In this document: one piece after another, positions 1 through 12,200 of the stretch
How the letters are laid out: the number at the start of each line of letters is the position of its first letter
Position numbering within the stretch: the stretch's first letter is position 1
NCBI RefSeq assembly: GCF_000213175.1
Contig: NW_009799101.1
Coordinates: forward strand, 2,123,154 to 2,187,153
Direction of reading: 5' to 3'
Source of the DNA: Neurospora tetrasperma FGSC 2508
Taxonomy: Eukaryota > Ascomycota > Sordariomycetes > Sordariales > Sordariaceae
DNA: 64,000 bases
The notes under the pieces: model-generated
Seen by the model: the letters and a program-made list of their open reading frames with translations, nothing else
Database searches by the model: none
What the model was told of the DNA's origin: nothing
Translations under genes and position numbers: made by a program

Positions 1-2241
1 CGGAGAAGAGCACGCGGGGGGGAAGTTTCATGTAGTGACCAAATTTGAGGTCGCCGACAAAGGTGAGGGCTTGGGACATGGTTATGTAGCCAAAGGTTTT
101 GAAGCTGTTATTTTGCAAGGGGTGCGGTTTTGGTTAGTTAGGTATGGATAAAAGGGACAGAGAGCAAGAAGAAAGGGGGGAGGCCTCTTACATCATAAGT
201 GCTAGAGGGCGGCCTGGCTGGATGTATCCAAATACAAACTCGGTCAACACGTTCAGGCCGATTTGGTTGTTGGTGACGGCTTGGATGATACCGATGGGAA
301 GGGAAAAGGCGAACGAGATGAAGACGGCGAGGAGGAAGGCCCACCATGTGAGGTTGGTTTGCCAGCCGAGAACGGTGAAGAAGCCTAGGGCGAGCATCTA
401 GTTCGATGCACAGTGGTTAGTTCTACATGTTATGTGTTAGTCAAGGCAAAAATTCGTACTCACCACTGCAAACAGCGACATATACCACCACGTCGGGGCC
501 TCCTTGTACTTCCTCATCATCTTCATATGCACGTCAGGCCTCTCGCTGGTGCTGTTTTTCCATTGTCTCCAGATTGTTTTCCCATGATGTAGGTACGTGT
601 ACACTATCAGTGAGGATATGGCAGCAAAGGACAAACCGTACGCTATGGCAAATGTCGTACTATGCTCACGTTAGATCACAGCTGTAGGTTGAATCACACC
701 AAAAGGGAGGGGGCGCAACGTACCTGAGAAACAGAGGCGAGTAAGTGTTATACGCCGCCTCATCGAGCGTAAATTCCTTGCTAAGGACTCGTGAAACATC
801 ATATGTCTTGCCCGTATTGTCATAGACGTTGGAGTCGCTCATCGGCAGGTACTTACCGTACCACGCTCCAGTGTACTGCAAAAAGCTGGCGGCAACTATG
901 AAAAATATCACGACGCCGGCCAATGTATTGGCAATTGCGTGCCTAACTGGAGTGTTAGCATCGCCTTTTAGAGAGTCGAAGGCGTGGTGACATTTGATCT
1001 TACCATGGAGGCACCATAGGCGAGCCAACATATCCCGTAATCTGCGCCCAATCGAACGTGATCGGAAGCAGGGAGAGGCCCGTCGAGTAGCCAAACAACT
1101 GGTTGACGACAGGATTGTTTGGTGCCATCCAAGTCACAACGGCAAAAGAGCTAAGGAACTGTGCAAAGAAACCGGGGATGAAGTAGTACAAAAAAGAGCC
1201 GAGGGTGATGTAGGCAAACCACCGGTACCGAGGAATTGAGCCACCCATTATTGTGGGATCCTTCTTCTCGTTCTGCCCGTACATGGCGTGCATCAAGGTA
1301 ACTCCCACGAGGTTTCCCGGCCAAATCATGGAAGCTGGATAGACTGGATCGATGATAGTAAAGTTAATGAATGAATCTGTAACCTTGGAAATCATACACA
1401 ACTTACCGAGAAATCTTCTTAGCATTCCAGCAATTCCATAGCCCAGGCTCTGCGTCGATATCGTAAGGAGAACCCCCCATAATAGGCCGAAGTCCTGCTT
1501 GTAGAACACCTTTTGGGCCAAAATGATGTCGGTAGCGTAGGCCACAGAAAAGGAGACACTGGCCATAACAACAATGACAGAGTGTTCCTTGATGTTGAAA
1601 GGTCCCGGGTTCAGAGTCCACCTTTTACCAAAGGTGTTGAACTCACGTTGCGGCATAAACCTGGCCCAGCCATGTCCCAGCGGCCAAGCGATGATTTGGG
1701 CAATAAGTGACCCGAGACTGATTGATGGGGCTCTCAGTGAGAAGATGGTGTTCATTGAAGCCCCAAGAAATATGAGCCCAAGTCCAATGGTCCACGCCCT
1801 GATGGTGTTACATGGCAGGTCTTGATCAAAGTTGAGAACGGCAGCTCGGACTTCTGGATAAGGTGAGTTCTCTACCTCTTCTTCCTCGTCCTCACTTTCG
1901 CCGAACTTGACCCCTACTTGATTGTCGTCGAAGCTAAGGGACTTTCGAGTGAGATCGCGAAGTTTGTGGCTGTATTCGGCAGGCAAGTTTGGGTCCAAGA
2001 GAAGTTCGAGTTCGGAACCATCTTCGTCATCGGCGCCGTGGGATTCCTGCCTGCGATGACCCCCTTGGGAGGAACCGGGTGCGCCGTTCCAAGAGGAAGA
2101 GGGTACCCCGATATCTTCCTCGCCTGCTTCCAAATCGCCCGACTTCCGGCCGCTCATAGATGCCCTTCTGTCTTTTAGTTCAACGGCTTCCATACCGTCT
2201 ATGGAAGCACCTGAAGATCTGAGGTTCGAGTAGGAGGTCAT
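1..2241 (-). CDS. OPT-family oligopeptide transporter, 3' end cut by window edge
   Basis: Proton-coupled oligopeptide transporter family (OPT/ISP4-like), predicted to import small peptides or related solutes across the plasma membrane. The ATG at 2241-2239 opens a long acidic, Ser-rich cytosolic N-terminus of about 140 residues, followed by many hydrophobic segments. Proposed exons on the minus strand: 2241-1407, 1343-1004, 942-724, 659-464, 397-192 and 104-1; all introns are GT-AG and 61-87 bp. Splicing restores family blocks such as RRFLVYPASMIWPGNLV at the first junction, PPWHAIANTLAG at the second and MIFKTFGYITMSQAL at the last. The first intron (1406-1344) is 63 bp with no stop, so it could be misread as coding; the restored family motif argues for splicing. 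The C-terminus lies beyond position 1. The family call is firm; the substrate cannot be told. Confidence 0.9.
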
Positions 2242-3232
2242 TGCTTGGAATGCCGCTCAAGTGAGCCTGGGAGCTGTTATCGTTCCAATGCTATACTCGC
2301 AGTCATTTCCAAATCCGAGATATCCGTGATAGATTCGGTTCAGGCGTGTAGGTAGGTTTATTGGTATGTATGTAGTTGTCAAGTATTGTGCAAGTGAGTT
2401 CCCTTGTGAAGACAACAAGGTCAAAGCGGTCCAAGCTGCAGCTCCCGCAGCACTCGTACGTCAAAGGGGTGGATCCTTCCGATCTCCTGACGAGCACGAG
2501 ACCCTGTAGTCGAGCTGCTGATGTTGAGAGGTGTGTAGGGCAATGAGAAGCGAATCAATAGGGGAGGAAAGGGAATGTAGATGATCTGGGTAGGTATAGA
2601 AGATGCATGAAAGCTGTTTGGTGGTGATGGCTTGATGCTTTGTTGTCATGAAGGGTCAGGGTTGGCACATGTAAAGTGGGCCAAACAGCTGTCTCTTATT
2701 CAGCCCTATACAAGTCCCTTTGCAGATTTGTGTCAGAGGGCAACTCGGAGATACCTTGGATGTAAGTAAGGCAATATGCACAGAATCGGTAAATCGGACA
2801 AACATTGCTACCTCTAGGGAGTTTGGGAATAATTTAGATGAAATTCGATGCCCAAGGTGGCTTTTGGATGTCGTGAGGCGGCACTCCTAACCCCCTTGCC
2901 TTCTTTCAGGGAGCTTTAGTGTAGTGTAGGAGACTAGTGTAGGAGCTGAGCTGCTGAAGGTGAGTGACCCGAAACAGAAGAGGTTCCACATCGATGTTCA
3001 GATAGGTACCAAGCTCCACTATCATGCATAAAGCAACGCTAAGCCTTGTACAGATATGCACGTAATGCGATTCCTGCACCGTTTGTTCACTGTCAACGTC
3101 GCTGCTCAGAGCTCCTCTTCACTTTATGCATATTGACATAACGGTCTTACCAGGTTCATCAGTCACCGTCCCCGCCACGCAGTTGGCCTCTTTTTATATA
3201 CCCTTGACTGACAAGAATAACATGGAAAGATA
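2242..3232. promoter_or_regulatory. Divergent intergenic region between the OPT transporter and the 3-oxoacyl-ACP synthase
   Basis: About 990 bp between two divergently transcribed start codons, so it should hold both promoters and 5' leaders. I see no convincing ORF. A TATA-like run sits at 3195-3200, just upstream of the + strand gene. No clear repeats were noticed. Confidence 0.5.
3195..3200 (+). promoter_or_regulatory. TATA-like box upstream of the 3-oxoacyl-ACP synthase
   Basis: TATATA within a T-rich run, 33 bp before the ATG at 3233. The spacing is short if this is a true core element, because the leader would then be only a few bases. It is a weak, sequence-only call. Confidence 0.25.
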
Positions 3233-4677
3233 ATGAGACGCGTGGTAGTGACAGGCCTCGGTGCCATCACGCCCTTGGCCGTCGGCATCCGTCCCACCTG
3301 GCGCCGGCTCTTGGACTCTCATTCGGGCATCGTCAGCGTCGCCGACCTCGAGCCCCAGGACAAATGGAAAGAGCTCACCAGCACCGTGGCCGGCCTTGTT
3401 CCTACGCCTGCGAGGAACAAGCAGAATGTTGACGAGCAGCACACTTGGAAGGCTGCGGACTGGTTGGAGCCTTCAGACCAGAGACGCATGTCTCTCTTCG
3501 CCCAGTATTCTGTCGCTGCTACCGAAATGGCCCTGCAAGATGCTGGGTGGAAGCCCACGAGGCAGGAAGACCTTGAAGCCACAGGTGTCTGCATGGGAAG
3601 CGGAATCGGTAACTTGGATGACTTTTATAACACCAGCGTCACGTATGACAAAGAGGTAAGAGCGCACACAGGTTCGACCTTGAACCTTGGGTACCTCCGT
3701 GATGTACGAGTCTAACATGCTTATTGTATTGTAGGGCTACAAGAAGGTCTCCCCTCTCTTCGTCCCCAAGATTCTTATCAACCTCGGGGCTGGCCACATC
3801 GCCATGCGCTACGGTTTCCGTGGGCCCAACCACTCTGCCACCACCGCTTGTACCACCGGCGCTCACTCCATCGGTGACGCCTCCCGCTTCATTGCCTTTG
3901 GCGACGCTGATGTCATGGTCGCCGGCGGCTCCGAGTCCTGCATTCACCCCTTAACTTTTGCTGGCTTTGGCCGGTCTCGCTCGCTGTCTACCGCATACAA
4001 CCACGATCCGACATCTGCCTGCCGACCCTTTGACAAGGACCGCGCCGGCTTCGTGGTATCCGAGGGTGCTGCTGTCCTCATTCTAGAGGAGCTGGAGCAC
4101 GCCAAGAGGCGCGGCGCTAGGATCTTGGCCGAGCTGAAGGGGTATGGATGCAGTGGTGATGCACATCACATGACGGCGCCAAGGGCTGATGGCTCAGGGG
4201 CATTCCTGTCTATGAAGAGGGCGCTCATGAATGCGAGTGTTAAGCCGGGGGAGGTGGACTATATCAATGCCCATGCCACGGGGACGGCTGTAGGAGATGC
4301 GGCTGAGGCGATTGCCATTCGGTCGCTGATGATGGGTGAAGAAGGAGTGGACGACGAGTCAAGGATTACGGTAAGCAGCACCAAGGGAGCGATTGGTCAT
4401 CTTCTTGGGGCGGCGGGGGCCATTGAATCAGTGTTTTCAATCTTGGCCATTGCTGAGGTGAGTGTCCGGAGTGTAGTGCCTGAGAGTCGTTGCCTCTGCT
4501 AATATGTGACCACAGGGAGCCATACCCCCCACTCTCAACTTGACCAGTCCCAATGTCGGTGTTGGATTCAACTTTGTCCCTGTTCAGGCGCAGCAAAAGG
4601 AAGTCAAGGTGGCCATGTCCAACAGCTTTGGCTTCGGGGGCACCAATGCTTCCTTGGTATTTTCAAAGTTCGAGTAG
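3233..4677 (+). CDS. CEM1: 3-oxoacyl-[acyl-carrier-protein] synthase, mitochondrial FAS II type (CEM1-like)
   Basis: Beta-ketoacyl-ACP synthase (KAS II/CEM1 type) that condenses malonyl-ACP with acyl-ACP; in fungi this is the mitochondrial type II pathway that supplies the lipoate precursor. Exons 3233-3655, 3735-4457 and 4516-4677 give 435 residues, a normal length. Conserved parts visible: N-terminal [14 protein letters not shown]; active-site Cys about residue 180 in [10 protein letters not shown]; His about 321 in [11 protein letters not shown]; Lys about 358 and His about 363 in [14 protein letters not shown]; and the closing [11 protein letters not shown] motif. The catalytic Cys-His-His set is intact. 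The protein begins directly in the catalytic fold with no obvious mitochondrial presequence, as I recall is also the case for yeast Cem1. Introns are 79 and 58 bp with canonical borders. The start is the only in-frame ATG before the conserved block. Confidence 0.93.
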
Positions 4678-5463
4678 CCATCATATTTTCAGGGAGATGC
4701 CGGGTGAAGGCTTCTTTGCCAAAGTTTGTCCTCCCACCTGTCTTTATCCCTTTTCCTACCTACCGCAGACGCGCATTAGGGGTGCATTTTCCGCATAGAA
4801 TTCCCACAGGACGGATGAAGTTCACGCATTGCATATAGAGTTGGTAATATCGCAATACACAGTCATCTCTGATCTATCGAGATTTGTTAGACAGCTCATA
4901 GTATTGTGCACCAACTCAAACTCCCTAACATACCACACACGATAGAATTGAACGGCAGAGAAGACAAGTTCAAGAAGTCGTTATCCTCCTATTTGATCTT
5001 CTGGACATTCTGTCAAGGGTTAGGGTTCATGAAAGTACATCAATCATACCACACGCTCTCCCCCCATTTACAAGTCAACAGAATACAGCAAAAGCCTCAT
5101 CGATATGGAGAAGACAAGCCGGTATCACAGTGAATTCTGTCCGTCCGTTTTGGATAAGAGCTTCAAGCTTTGAGGCGTTGGTAGCAGATGTAATGACAGT
5201 GGCCAAGAGACTGTAGCAAGCACAGGATGGAAACACCTCCGACCCTAACCCTGTGCAATCACCGGCAGACATTTTCAGTTTGGGAGCATTGTCCATCAGA
5301 AGCGCCAATTCACCATGACGGCATAATGCGAAAGTAAAGAACCATCCGTCCTCCATCCGAGATCCCGGAACTGCTGCCGAATCCACCAACCTCCGAGCCC
5401 CGAGCCCAGAGAAAAACATAGATTCCCGTCAGCTTCCCGGCACGAGCAATACTTCCCCGACCA
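4678..5463. other. Intergenic region between the 3-oxoacyl-ACP synthase and the CBP3-like gene
   Basis: About 790 bp holding the 3' UTR of the upstream gene and the promoter of the next gene on the same strand. A telomere-like GGGTTAGGGTT lies at 5018-5028 and the inverse CCCTAACCCT at 5243-5252. Both are short and may be promoter boxes. No ORF here is convincing. Confidence 0.5.
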
Positions 5464-7625
5464 ATGGCTTGCCCCAGCTGCAGATCCAGCCTCGGCCTCC
5501 TCCTCCCGAGAGGACCGGCCGCAACGTCGACCCTGCGCCAGGGTCTCTTTGCCGAGAGCACCACCGCGCGCGCCGCGCTATCCTTCTCCCAGTCCAGCAA
5601 CACCACCGCCCGCAGTACGAGAAGAAGCACAAGCCTCCTCTCACAACAATCTCGACGGATACACACAACGCGCCAATGCCGTGCTGAAGGCGGCGAGGGG
5701 AGCGGCGGCCTGGCTGGTGGCTTCCGCAAGCTTCTGGCATCCGTTGCCGGCAACCAGAGCTCATCCTACATCGCCTATGGCGCCACCCAGCGCATCTACA
5801 AGGACTGCGCCAAGCAGGCCGACTACACCATCACTCCCGAGGACAGGAAAGCCGGAAGGGTGAAGGAAACGGCGGATGGCGAAGAGATTGGTGTTGGTAA
5901 TGGGAGCATTTGGCACGAGAGTACGTACAATGAATGCGCTCGCTTTTCTTGTTTCCTTTCTCAGAGAATACGCTCGGCCCAACATTTTATCGCGACCCAG
6001 TAAATATCAAAGCTAACCAATCTTTTTTNNNNNNNNNNNNNNNNNNNNNNNNNNNNNNNNNNNNNNNNNNNNNNNNNNNNNNNNNNNNNNNNNNNNNNNN
6101 NNNNNNNNNNNNNNNNNNNNNNNNNNNNNNNNNNNNNNNNNNNNNNNNNNNNNNNNNNNNNNNNNNNNNNNNNNNNNNNNNNNNNNNNNNNNNNNNNNNN
6201 NNNNNNNNNNNNNNNNNNNNNNNNNNNNNNNNNNNNNNNNNNNNNNNNNNNNNNNNNNNNNNNNNNNNNNNNNNNNNNNNNNNNNNNNNNNNNNNNNNNN
6301 NNNNNNNNNNNNNNNNNNNNNNNNNNNNNNNNNNNNNNNNNNNNNNNNNNNNNNNNNNNNNNNNNNNNNNNNNNNNNNNNNNNNNNNNNNNNNNNNNNNN
6401 NNNNNNNNNNNNNNNNNNNNNNNNNNNNNNNNNNNNNNNNNNNNNNNNNNNNNNNNNNNNNNNNNNNNNNNNNNNNNNNNNNNNNNNNNNNNNNNNNNNN
6501 NNNNNNNNNNNNNNNNNNNNNNNNNNNNNNNNNNNNNNNNNNNNNNNNNNNNNNNNNNNNNNNNNNNNNNNNNNNNNNNNNNNNNNNNNNNNNNNNNNNN
6601 NNNNNNNNNNNNNNNNNNNNNNNNNNNNNNNNNNNNNNNNNNNNNNNNNNNNNNNNNNNNNNNNNNNNNNNNNNNNNNNNNNNNNNNNNNNNNNNNNNNN
6701 NNNNNNNNNNNNNNNNNNNNNNNNNNNNNNNNNNNNNNNNNNNNNNNNNNNNNNNNNNNNNNNNNNNNNNNNNNNNNNNNNNNNNNNNNNNNNNNNNNNN
6801 NNNNNNNNNNNNNNNNNNNNNNNNNNNNNNNNNNNNNNNNNNNNNNNNNNNNNNNNNNNNNNNNNNNNNNNNNNNNNNNNNNNNNNNNNNNNNNNNNNNN
6901 NNNNNNNNNNNNNNNNNNNNNNNNNNNNNNNNNNNNNNNNNNNNNNNNNNNNNNNNNNNNNNNNNNNNNNNNTTACAGAATTCGGCCTTCTCCCAACCTT
7001 CTCAACCTGGGCCCACGTAACCATGCTCCACCTCTGGCTCGTCGTCGTCCGCCTGCGCTGCCTCGACAAGGACGCCCACGCCACCTGGCAGGCCCAGCTG
7101 GTCGATCACTTCTTTCACCAGGCCGAGGAGAAGATGGACCGCACCCACGACATGTCGTCGCGTGTCATGCGCCAGCGCTACCTGCAGGACCTGTTCGTAC
7201 AGTGGCGCGGCGTCGTACTCGCCTACGACGAAGGTCTGGTAAAGGGTGACGCCGTGCTCGCTGCTGCCGTGTGGCGCAACCTGTTCAAGGCGAGCGAGGA
7301 CGTCGATGTTCGCGCCCTGGCCGCCATCGTCAGCTGGATGCGCAGCAGCTTGAAATATCTGGATTCCATGGAGGATGCCGGTCTGGCGCTTCATCCTACT
7401 TTGTTCAAGAACAAGCCGGATGCTGAGCTGCAGGTGGTGGATAAGTTGGTCCCGGCGCTGGAAGGGCAAACGAGTAAGGGTGCGGCAGCGGCTGATGTTG
7501 AGGGCATTTCGGCGGCGGGACAGGCCGAGGCGAAGGCGTCGCCGGTAACAAGCCAGAAGGCTGAGCCCAAGGGTGCTGCTTCCCAGAAGCCGAAGGCGGT
7601 GCCCAAGTTCAAGACTGCTGCTTAG
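5464..7625 (+). CDS. CBP3: CBP3-type ubiquinol-cytochrome c chaperone, interrupted by an assembly gap
   Basis: Member of the ubiquinol-cytochrome c chaperone family (Cbp3/UQCC1), a mitochondrial factor that in yeast acts with Cbp6 in cytochrome b synthesis and complex III assembly. The start ATG at 5464 is in good context and begins an Arg/Ser/Ala-rich presequence ending near RRIHTTR, as expected for matrix import. Readable exons: 5464-5920; probably 5965-5999; and the last exon from about 6979 to the TAG at 7623-7625. The last exon contains the family core (FGLLPTFSTWAHVTMLHLWL) and then an Ala/Lys-rich tail. Run 6029-6972 is N. The second exon ends in phase 0 whereas the last exon appears to need one upstream base, so at least one exon or exon part is probably hidden in the gap. 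The family call is good; the exact gene model cannot be settled. Confidence 0.82.
6029..6972. other. Assembly gap (run of N)
   Basis: 944 undetermined bases inside the CBP3-like gene. The true length and content are unknown. Confidence 0.99.
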
Positions 7626-7871
7626 AGTTGGGATGGAGAGTAGAAGAAAGTAGGTTGGTCGGTGGAGGACTGTACAATTACCTTGTATTATAACAGCATA
7701 CCGGACACTTCCCAAGCAAAAGTGACGGTAAGGACGAGATGCTGGATGGATGGATATTCATATGTAAGGTGAACCTAAAAGTGCTGCAACTAAGCACAAG
7801 ATGTAGATACCATAGTGTGGGGAATCAAGAGGCACGAAATAAAACACTGTCACCATGCATTCATTGACTTT

Positions 7872-8694
7872 CTACATCCTCTCCCACATCTGAAACTCAT
7901 ACTCCGTCCCATTTTCGACTTGCAGCCCCTCGGGAACCTCCTCGCCCACAAACTGGTCCAACTCCTCTTTGCTCTTCCTCACCCATTCTTCAGATCCCGA
8001 TGCCTCCCCTTCCTCCTTCAACACCAAAGGAAAAAATGTATCGCACCCAAACTCCGGACTCAAGACCCTCGTCAACAAGATCCGCTTGCTTACCTCCTTG
8101 GGTAGCTTCAGCGCCGCACCGTAGATTTGTCCGCCGCCAATCACAAATACCTTACCAACTTTTTGTTGTTGCTCTTGCTGCTGCTGCTGCTGCTGGCAAA
8201 GGTGAAGGTACTCGATAGCTTGCTCAAGCGAAGAAGCCATGACCGGTCCCTCTTCTACTTCAGAAGAAGAAGAAGAAGACGGAGAGGAAAGAGAGGGAGA
8301 TGAAGTGACAGAGCGACTGACGACGATGTTCAGACGACCTTTGAGGGGACGGAACTTGGGCGGAATGGACTCCCATGTTTTCCGGCCCATTATGACGGCG
8401 TTGAGGGCTTTGGTACCGGCGAGCTGCGATGTGGAGTTAGTCTTGGTTAGGGGGGTTTGCGCTGCAAGGAAAACAAGGGAGGGAGGGGAGGTACACGATG
8501 AGGAGAGAAAAAGAAGGGAAGGAAGGGCATAAAGATAAAATTACCTGACTCGGCAACCTCTTAGTTACGCGAGCAAAGTAGGCCATCTCTTTCTTGAGAC
8601 CAGTCCATGGAAGGCCACCGTTGAGACCAATGCCCATGTCGCGCGTGGCGGCGAGGACGAGTGTGAGCTCGATGGATGGGAGGATGGCAGACAT
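7872..8694 (-). CDS. DHFR: Dihydrofolate reductase
   Basis: Reduces dihydrofolate to tetrahydrofolate with NADPH, feeding thymidylate, purine and methionine synthesis. Exons 8694-8545 and 8423-7872 (intron 121 bp, GT-AG) give 233 residues with the stop TAG at 7874-7872. Visible family motifs: the MGIGLNGGLPW loop at residues 20-30, the catalytic acidic residue Glu36 in LKKEM, MGRKTWESIP at 62-71, the nucleotide-binding VFVIGGGQIYG, and the late TFFP. Two low-complexity insertions break the usual spacing: a Ser/Pro-rich stretch after VVSR and a Gln run with one Glu interruption, encoded by CAG/CAA repeats near 8162-8196. The gene is convergent with the CBP3-like gene, with 246 bp between the stops. 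Core residues are intact, so it should be functional. Confidence 0.95.
8162..8196 (-). repeat. CAG/CAA trinucleotide run coding for polyglutamine in DHFR
   Basis: On + it reads as TTG/CTG triplets; on the coding strand it gives Q7-E-Q3. It lies in the DHFR loop before the KVGKVFVIGGG strand and could vary in length between strains. Confidence 0.8.
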
Positions 8695-9267
8695 GTTTTT
8701 CGTCTCTTTTTCCCAGCCTGCATAAATTGTTAAATAGATCGAAACGAGCAGTGTTGATTGAGATTGGTATTGATAGCTTACTTCTTGGGAAAAAAAAAAA
8801 AAAAAAAAAACTTTGTTTGTTTTGAGGGGGAGGATGGGCTTCTTCCACAGCCAGTTGTGAGTCAGATGTAAAGTGCTTGGTTGCTGTTGCCCGGGTGAAG
8901 AAGCGTTAACGATGCTAAACAGTGGTTAAAAGTGGGCCGGCTTGGTGTTGTCCGAATGTTTCACTCCTGTCGTCCCGGATTTTCGTCTCACCAAAAACTT
9001 GTCTGCTTCGCGAGATTTGAGTAACCATGGGGAGACTTGAGCCTGAGAATTACGCATTACTTGATTACCACACCTCATCTATCTTTCTCTGCTACTTCCT
9101 TTCCGTATCTATATCCATACCGTAGTGATATCTCGTCGTCTGTAGATGATAAGCAACGTCCGACGTGATCAAAATGTTCAAAATAACAACCCCAATCAAA
9201 TGCCCCTTGCTGCGCGTTTCATTCAACAGAGCTGCTGCAACTCACTTGCTCTTGCAATGATCATCGC
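8695..9267. other. DHFR promoter and YPP1-like gene 3' UTR region
   Basis: About 570 bp between the DHFR start and the stop of the upstream minus-strand gene. It contains a 21-base A run (8790-8810) about 95 bp upstream of the DHFR ATG, i.e. a T tract on the coding strand. No ORF here is convincing. Confidence 0.5.
8790..8810. repeat. Poly(A) tract of 21 bases
   Basis: Uninterrupted A run just upstream of the DHFR coding region; a poly(dT) promoter tract as seen from the gene. Confidence 0.9.
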
Positions 9268-12200
9268 CTACAAGACATACCCGCCAGCATCAACACAAGT
9301 CCACTCCCTGGCCCCCCTTCCATCCTCCAACTCGACGCACCACCAAAGCGCACCCTTGGCTTTATCCACTTGACCACTTTCCTGATAAGCCCTGGCCAGA
9401 GTGAACCAAGCCTCCGAGTTGTTCCATCCGGTGCCTAACTTGGTCAACCCCGACAGCAATCCGTATGCGCGATCCCTCGCCGTAAGCCGGTCGTGCAGTG
9501 GCAGTGAGGTCGCCTTATGCGGCGGTGGGAGTTCGGGGCACTTGTTTGGTGATGAAGCACCCTTCAGTTTGAGTGCAGCCATACCGTTTTCCAGGTTATC
9601 CTGCCCCTTGTCTAGCTTGCTCTCCATCTTGGCTGTACTGAGACCAAGAGGCTGTAAACGCAGTTCAGGGGACTTGGTGGTTGCTTGTAGCGGTGTGGAG
9701 TTATCGCTCAGTATGCTGTCTTCCAGGTTGAAATTTGGCACAACAGGTGGCGGAAGGAGCTTCTCCGAGTAAATATCCAAAAGTATATCAGAAAGACCAA
9801 CGATGGCGGCAGCGTGGTCAGGGAAGTGCATTAACGCGGTCTCGAAATCCGCTCGCGCCTCATAAGGCTTCCCGCATGCAACCGACAGATATCCCTTCTG
9901 TGAAAGACATTAGCATGGCGGTTTTCTTTTCACAACGACATAACCAGATAACCTTACCTCTGCCCATACATCCGCATAAAGCTCTTCGGTGCTCTTGGTC
10001 TCGCCCCATCCGGCCTCCCGGAGAGAAACATCTCCAGTTGTATCATTCAGGATCTCGGCCTCCAATGCCTCAACAATGTTCTGTGCCTCAGTGCACGCTT
10101 GTTGCGCATCGGCGACGAGGCCAGCCCTCCGATAGAACCCGGCGATGGTTAGCCAGACCTTGATGAGAATGGCCTTCCGTTTCCTCTTGCTATGCTCTTG
10201 CGAAAAGTGAATCACCGGTAGCAACGAGCCGTAAACCTGGGCGAGAACCGAAGCCTCTCCGTCATTGTATTCCTCGTTCGAATCAAACGAGTTGGTACGT
10301 TGTACCCCATCTATAGACGGCTCTTCAGGGGGCGGAGCAGCCGCCGCACCATCCTTGCCCGCGTAATCCGCCAGGCTCCCGTTAACAGGCATCGGCGGAG
10401 GTGCTTCTATGGCTCCTTGACTTCCACTGCGAGATTTCCTACGCAAGCTGTGCCTCCTACCAGATGCACTCCTGCTGAGGCTGTGTGATTTCCGTTTTGA
10501 TTGCGCGTTCTCATTGTTTGTGACTTGGATCGCTGGCGCTCCGGGAGCCTGGGGTACAGGCGGGATACCAGTCAGGTTCTTATCGTGACTGCCGAAAATG
10601 CTCTGTCTCATCCCACGGCCTGATCGAACTGACCGACTACCGAATACACTTGCTCTTCTGTTTCGAGTTTGCTCCTTGGCCACTGCGGTGGTCGCGGTCC
10701 TGGGGAGTTCTGGCTTTGTTAGCTCCACCTTTTGGTCTAGATCACCAAACAATCTCGTGAACAGGGTGAGTAGTTCCGAGCTGGCATTGACGGCAACTGT
10801 TGGTCCTTCAACCAGCTCCAGAATAGCCAATTGAGTCATCTTGATCTCAAGGAGGCTTTCTTTCTCAAAGTCATCCATCTCATCGACAATACCCTGGCTA
10901 GTATAGCCACCATCCTCAACGCCAGCCTCATTGAGATGTTCACTCTGGTAAGCGCCATTCAAGCTCCTGGTTCCAAAAAGAATAAATGGATCCTTGAACT
11001 GTTCCATAGCTCCTTCACAGGCTCGAGCAGCCATAACATAATCTTCTTGTGCACTAAGCATCAGCGCCAGCAGATGCCAAAGAGGGATTAGCGACCGCTC
11101 TCGCCAGCAGGGTCCTCTGTACAGCTCCTGGCTCTCATCAATGTCAACATCTTCCAAGAGCGCCGTCTTGACCAGATTAATAGCGTAATGAAGGTTCCGC
11201 TGCTCAGCCAGAAGAGTGCCAAGAGCGAAAACGCCCCTTACATCCACGCCCAAGCCGAGCTCAGGCGATAGGGACTTGGATAAGCAGTGAACAGCCTTCT
11301 GCTGGAAGTGTGTCCGAGACTCTGAGTCGTACGTCATCCGCGCCCATTGCGCGTTGGCGAGGCCAGCCGCCTGGTATGTCAGGGCCAAGGCGCGAGGGGG
11401 CAGCAATTCTGCAGCCGTGAGAACCAAGTGCCCGTCCTTTGCGGCGTTCAAATTCTCCTCTGCGCTCACTTTGCCATTTGCTAGCCTTTCAAGCAGATTC
11501 TCTAACTGCAATCCCAGATGGTAGGCCTTTTCAGCCGCATCTCTACCGCCAAATCGACAGAGGGCGGCGATACACGCAGAAATAGTTTCGAGCATAGTCG
11601 CGTCATCGTCCAAAGCTGGTTCAAGATGTCCAGTCTTGGCAACTCGCGCTTTGCTCTTTTTGATGATGTCCAAATAGGAATCGAAAGCAGCAAAAGCTAG
11701 GTCGAACTCGGCCACGGCAAGGTGGACTGTGAAAAGGTGGCGCAAAACAGATGTCGAATGATACGTCTTTGTCGCGGCACCATACAAGGTATCGAGTGTT
11801 CCGTGGCTAAGGGTATCTCTTCCGCCCTTACCGAGATCCTGCTCTTTCCATCCGTGACCGTTCAAAATGATCCAATTCTGCATAACACGATCGACAAACT
11901 GCTCGACCTCTGTTCTCTGCTCATCGGCCCTGGGGAACTTGGTCTCGGTATATAGCAGCCCTTGGAAAATGATCTCCACCTTCTTCAGTTCAGCGCGCAA
12001 CTGGCTCCTAGCGGACGAGTCATTGCTGGGCTCAGAGTAGCCCGTCGGAAACGGGAGGTCCCGTTGTAGGAGCTCGGAGAGCACGTGGTAGTATTCGGAC
12101 CACACCTGCCGCCTAGGCACAGAGCCCCGAAACCCATAACCTCCAGCCAACGGTTGCCCCTTGGCGCTCGCCCAGTACTTGGACCACGTTCGAAAGCTGG

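Noticed and set aside
1344-1406. In-frame 63-bp stretch in the OPT gene as coding
   Set aside because: Canonical GT-AG borders, and removing it restores the family motif across the junction.
5018-5252. Telomere-like GGGTTAGGGTT and CCCTAACCCT
   Set aside because: Under two repeat units each and in opposite orientation; more likely promoter boxes or chance than an interstitial telomere.
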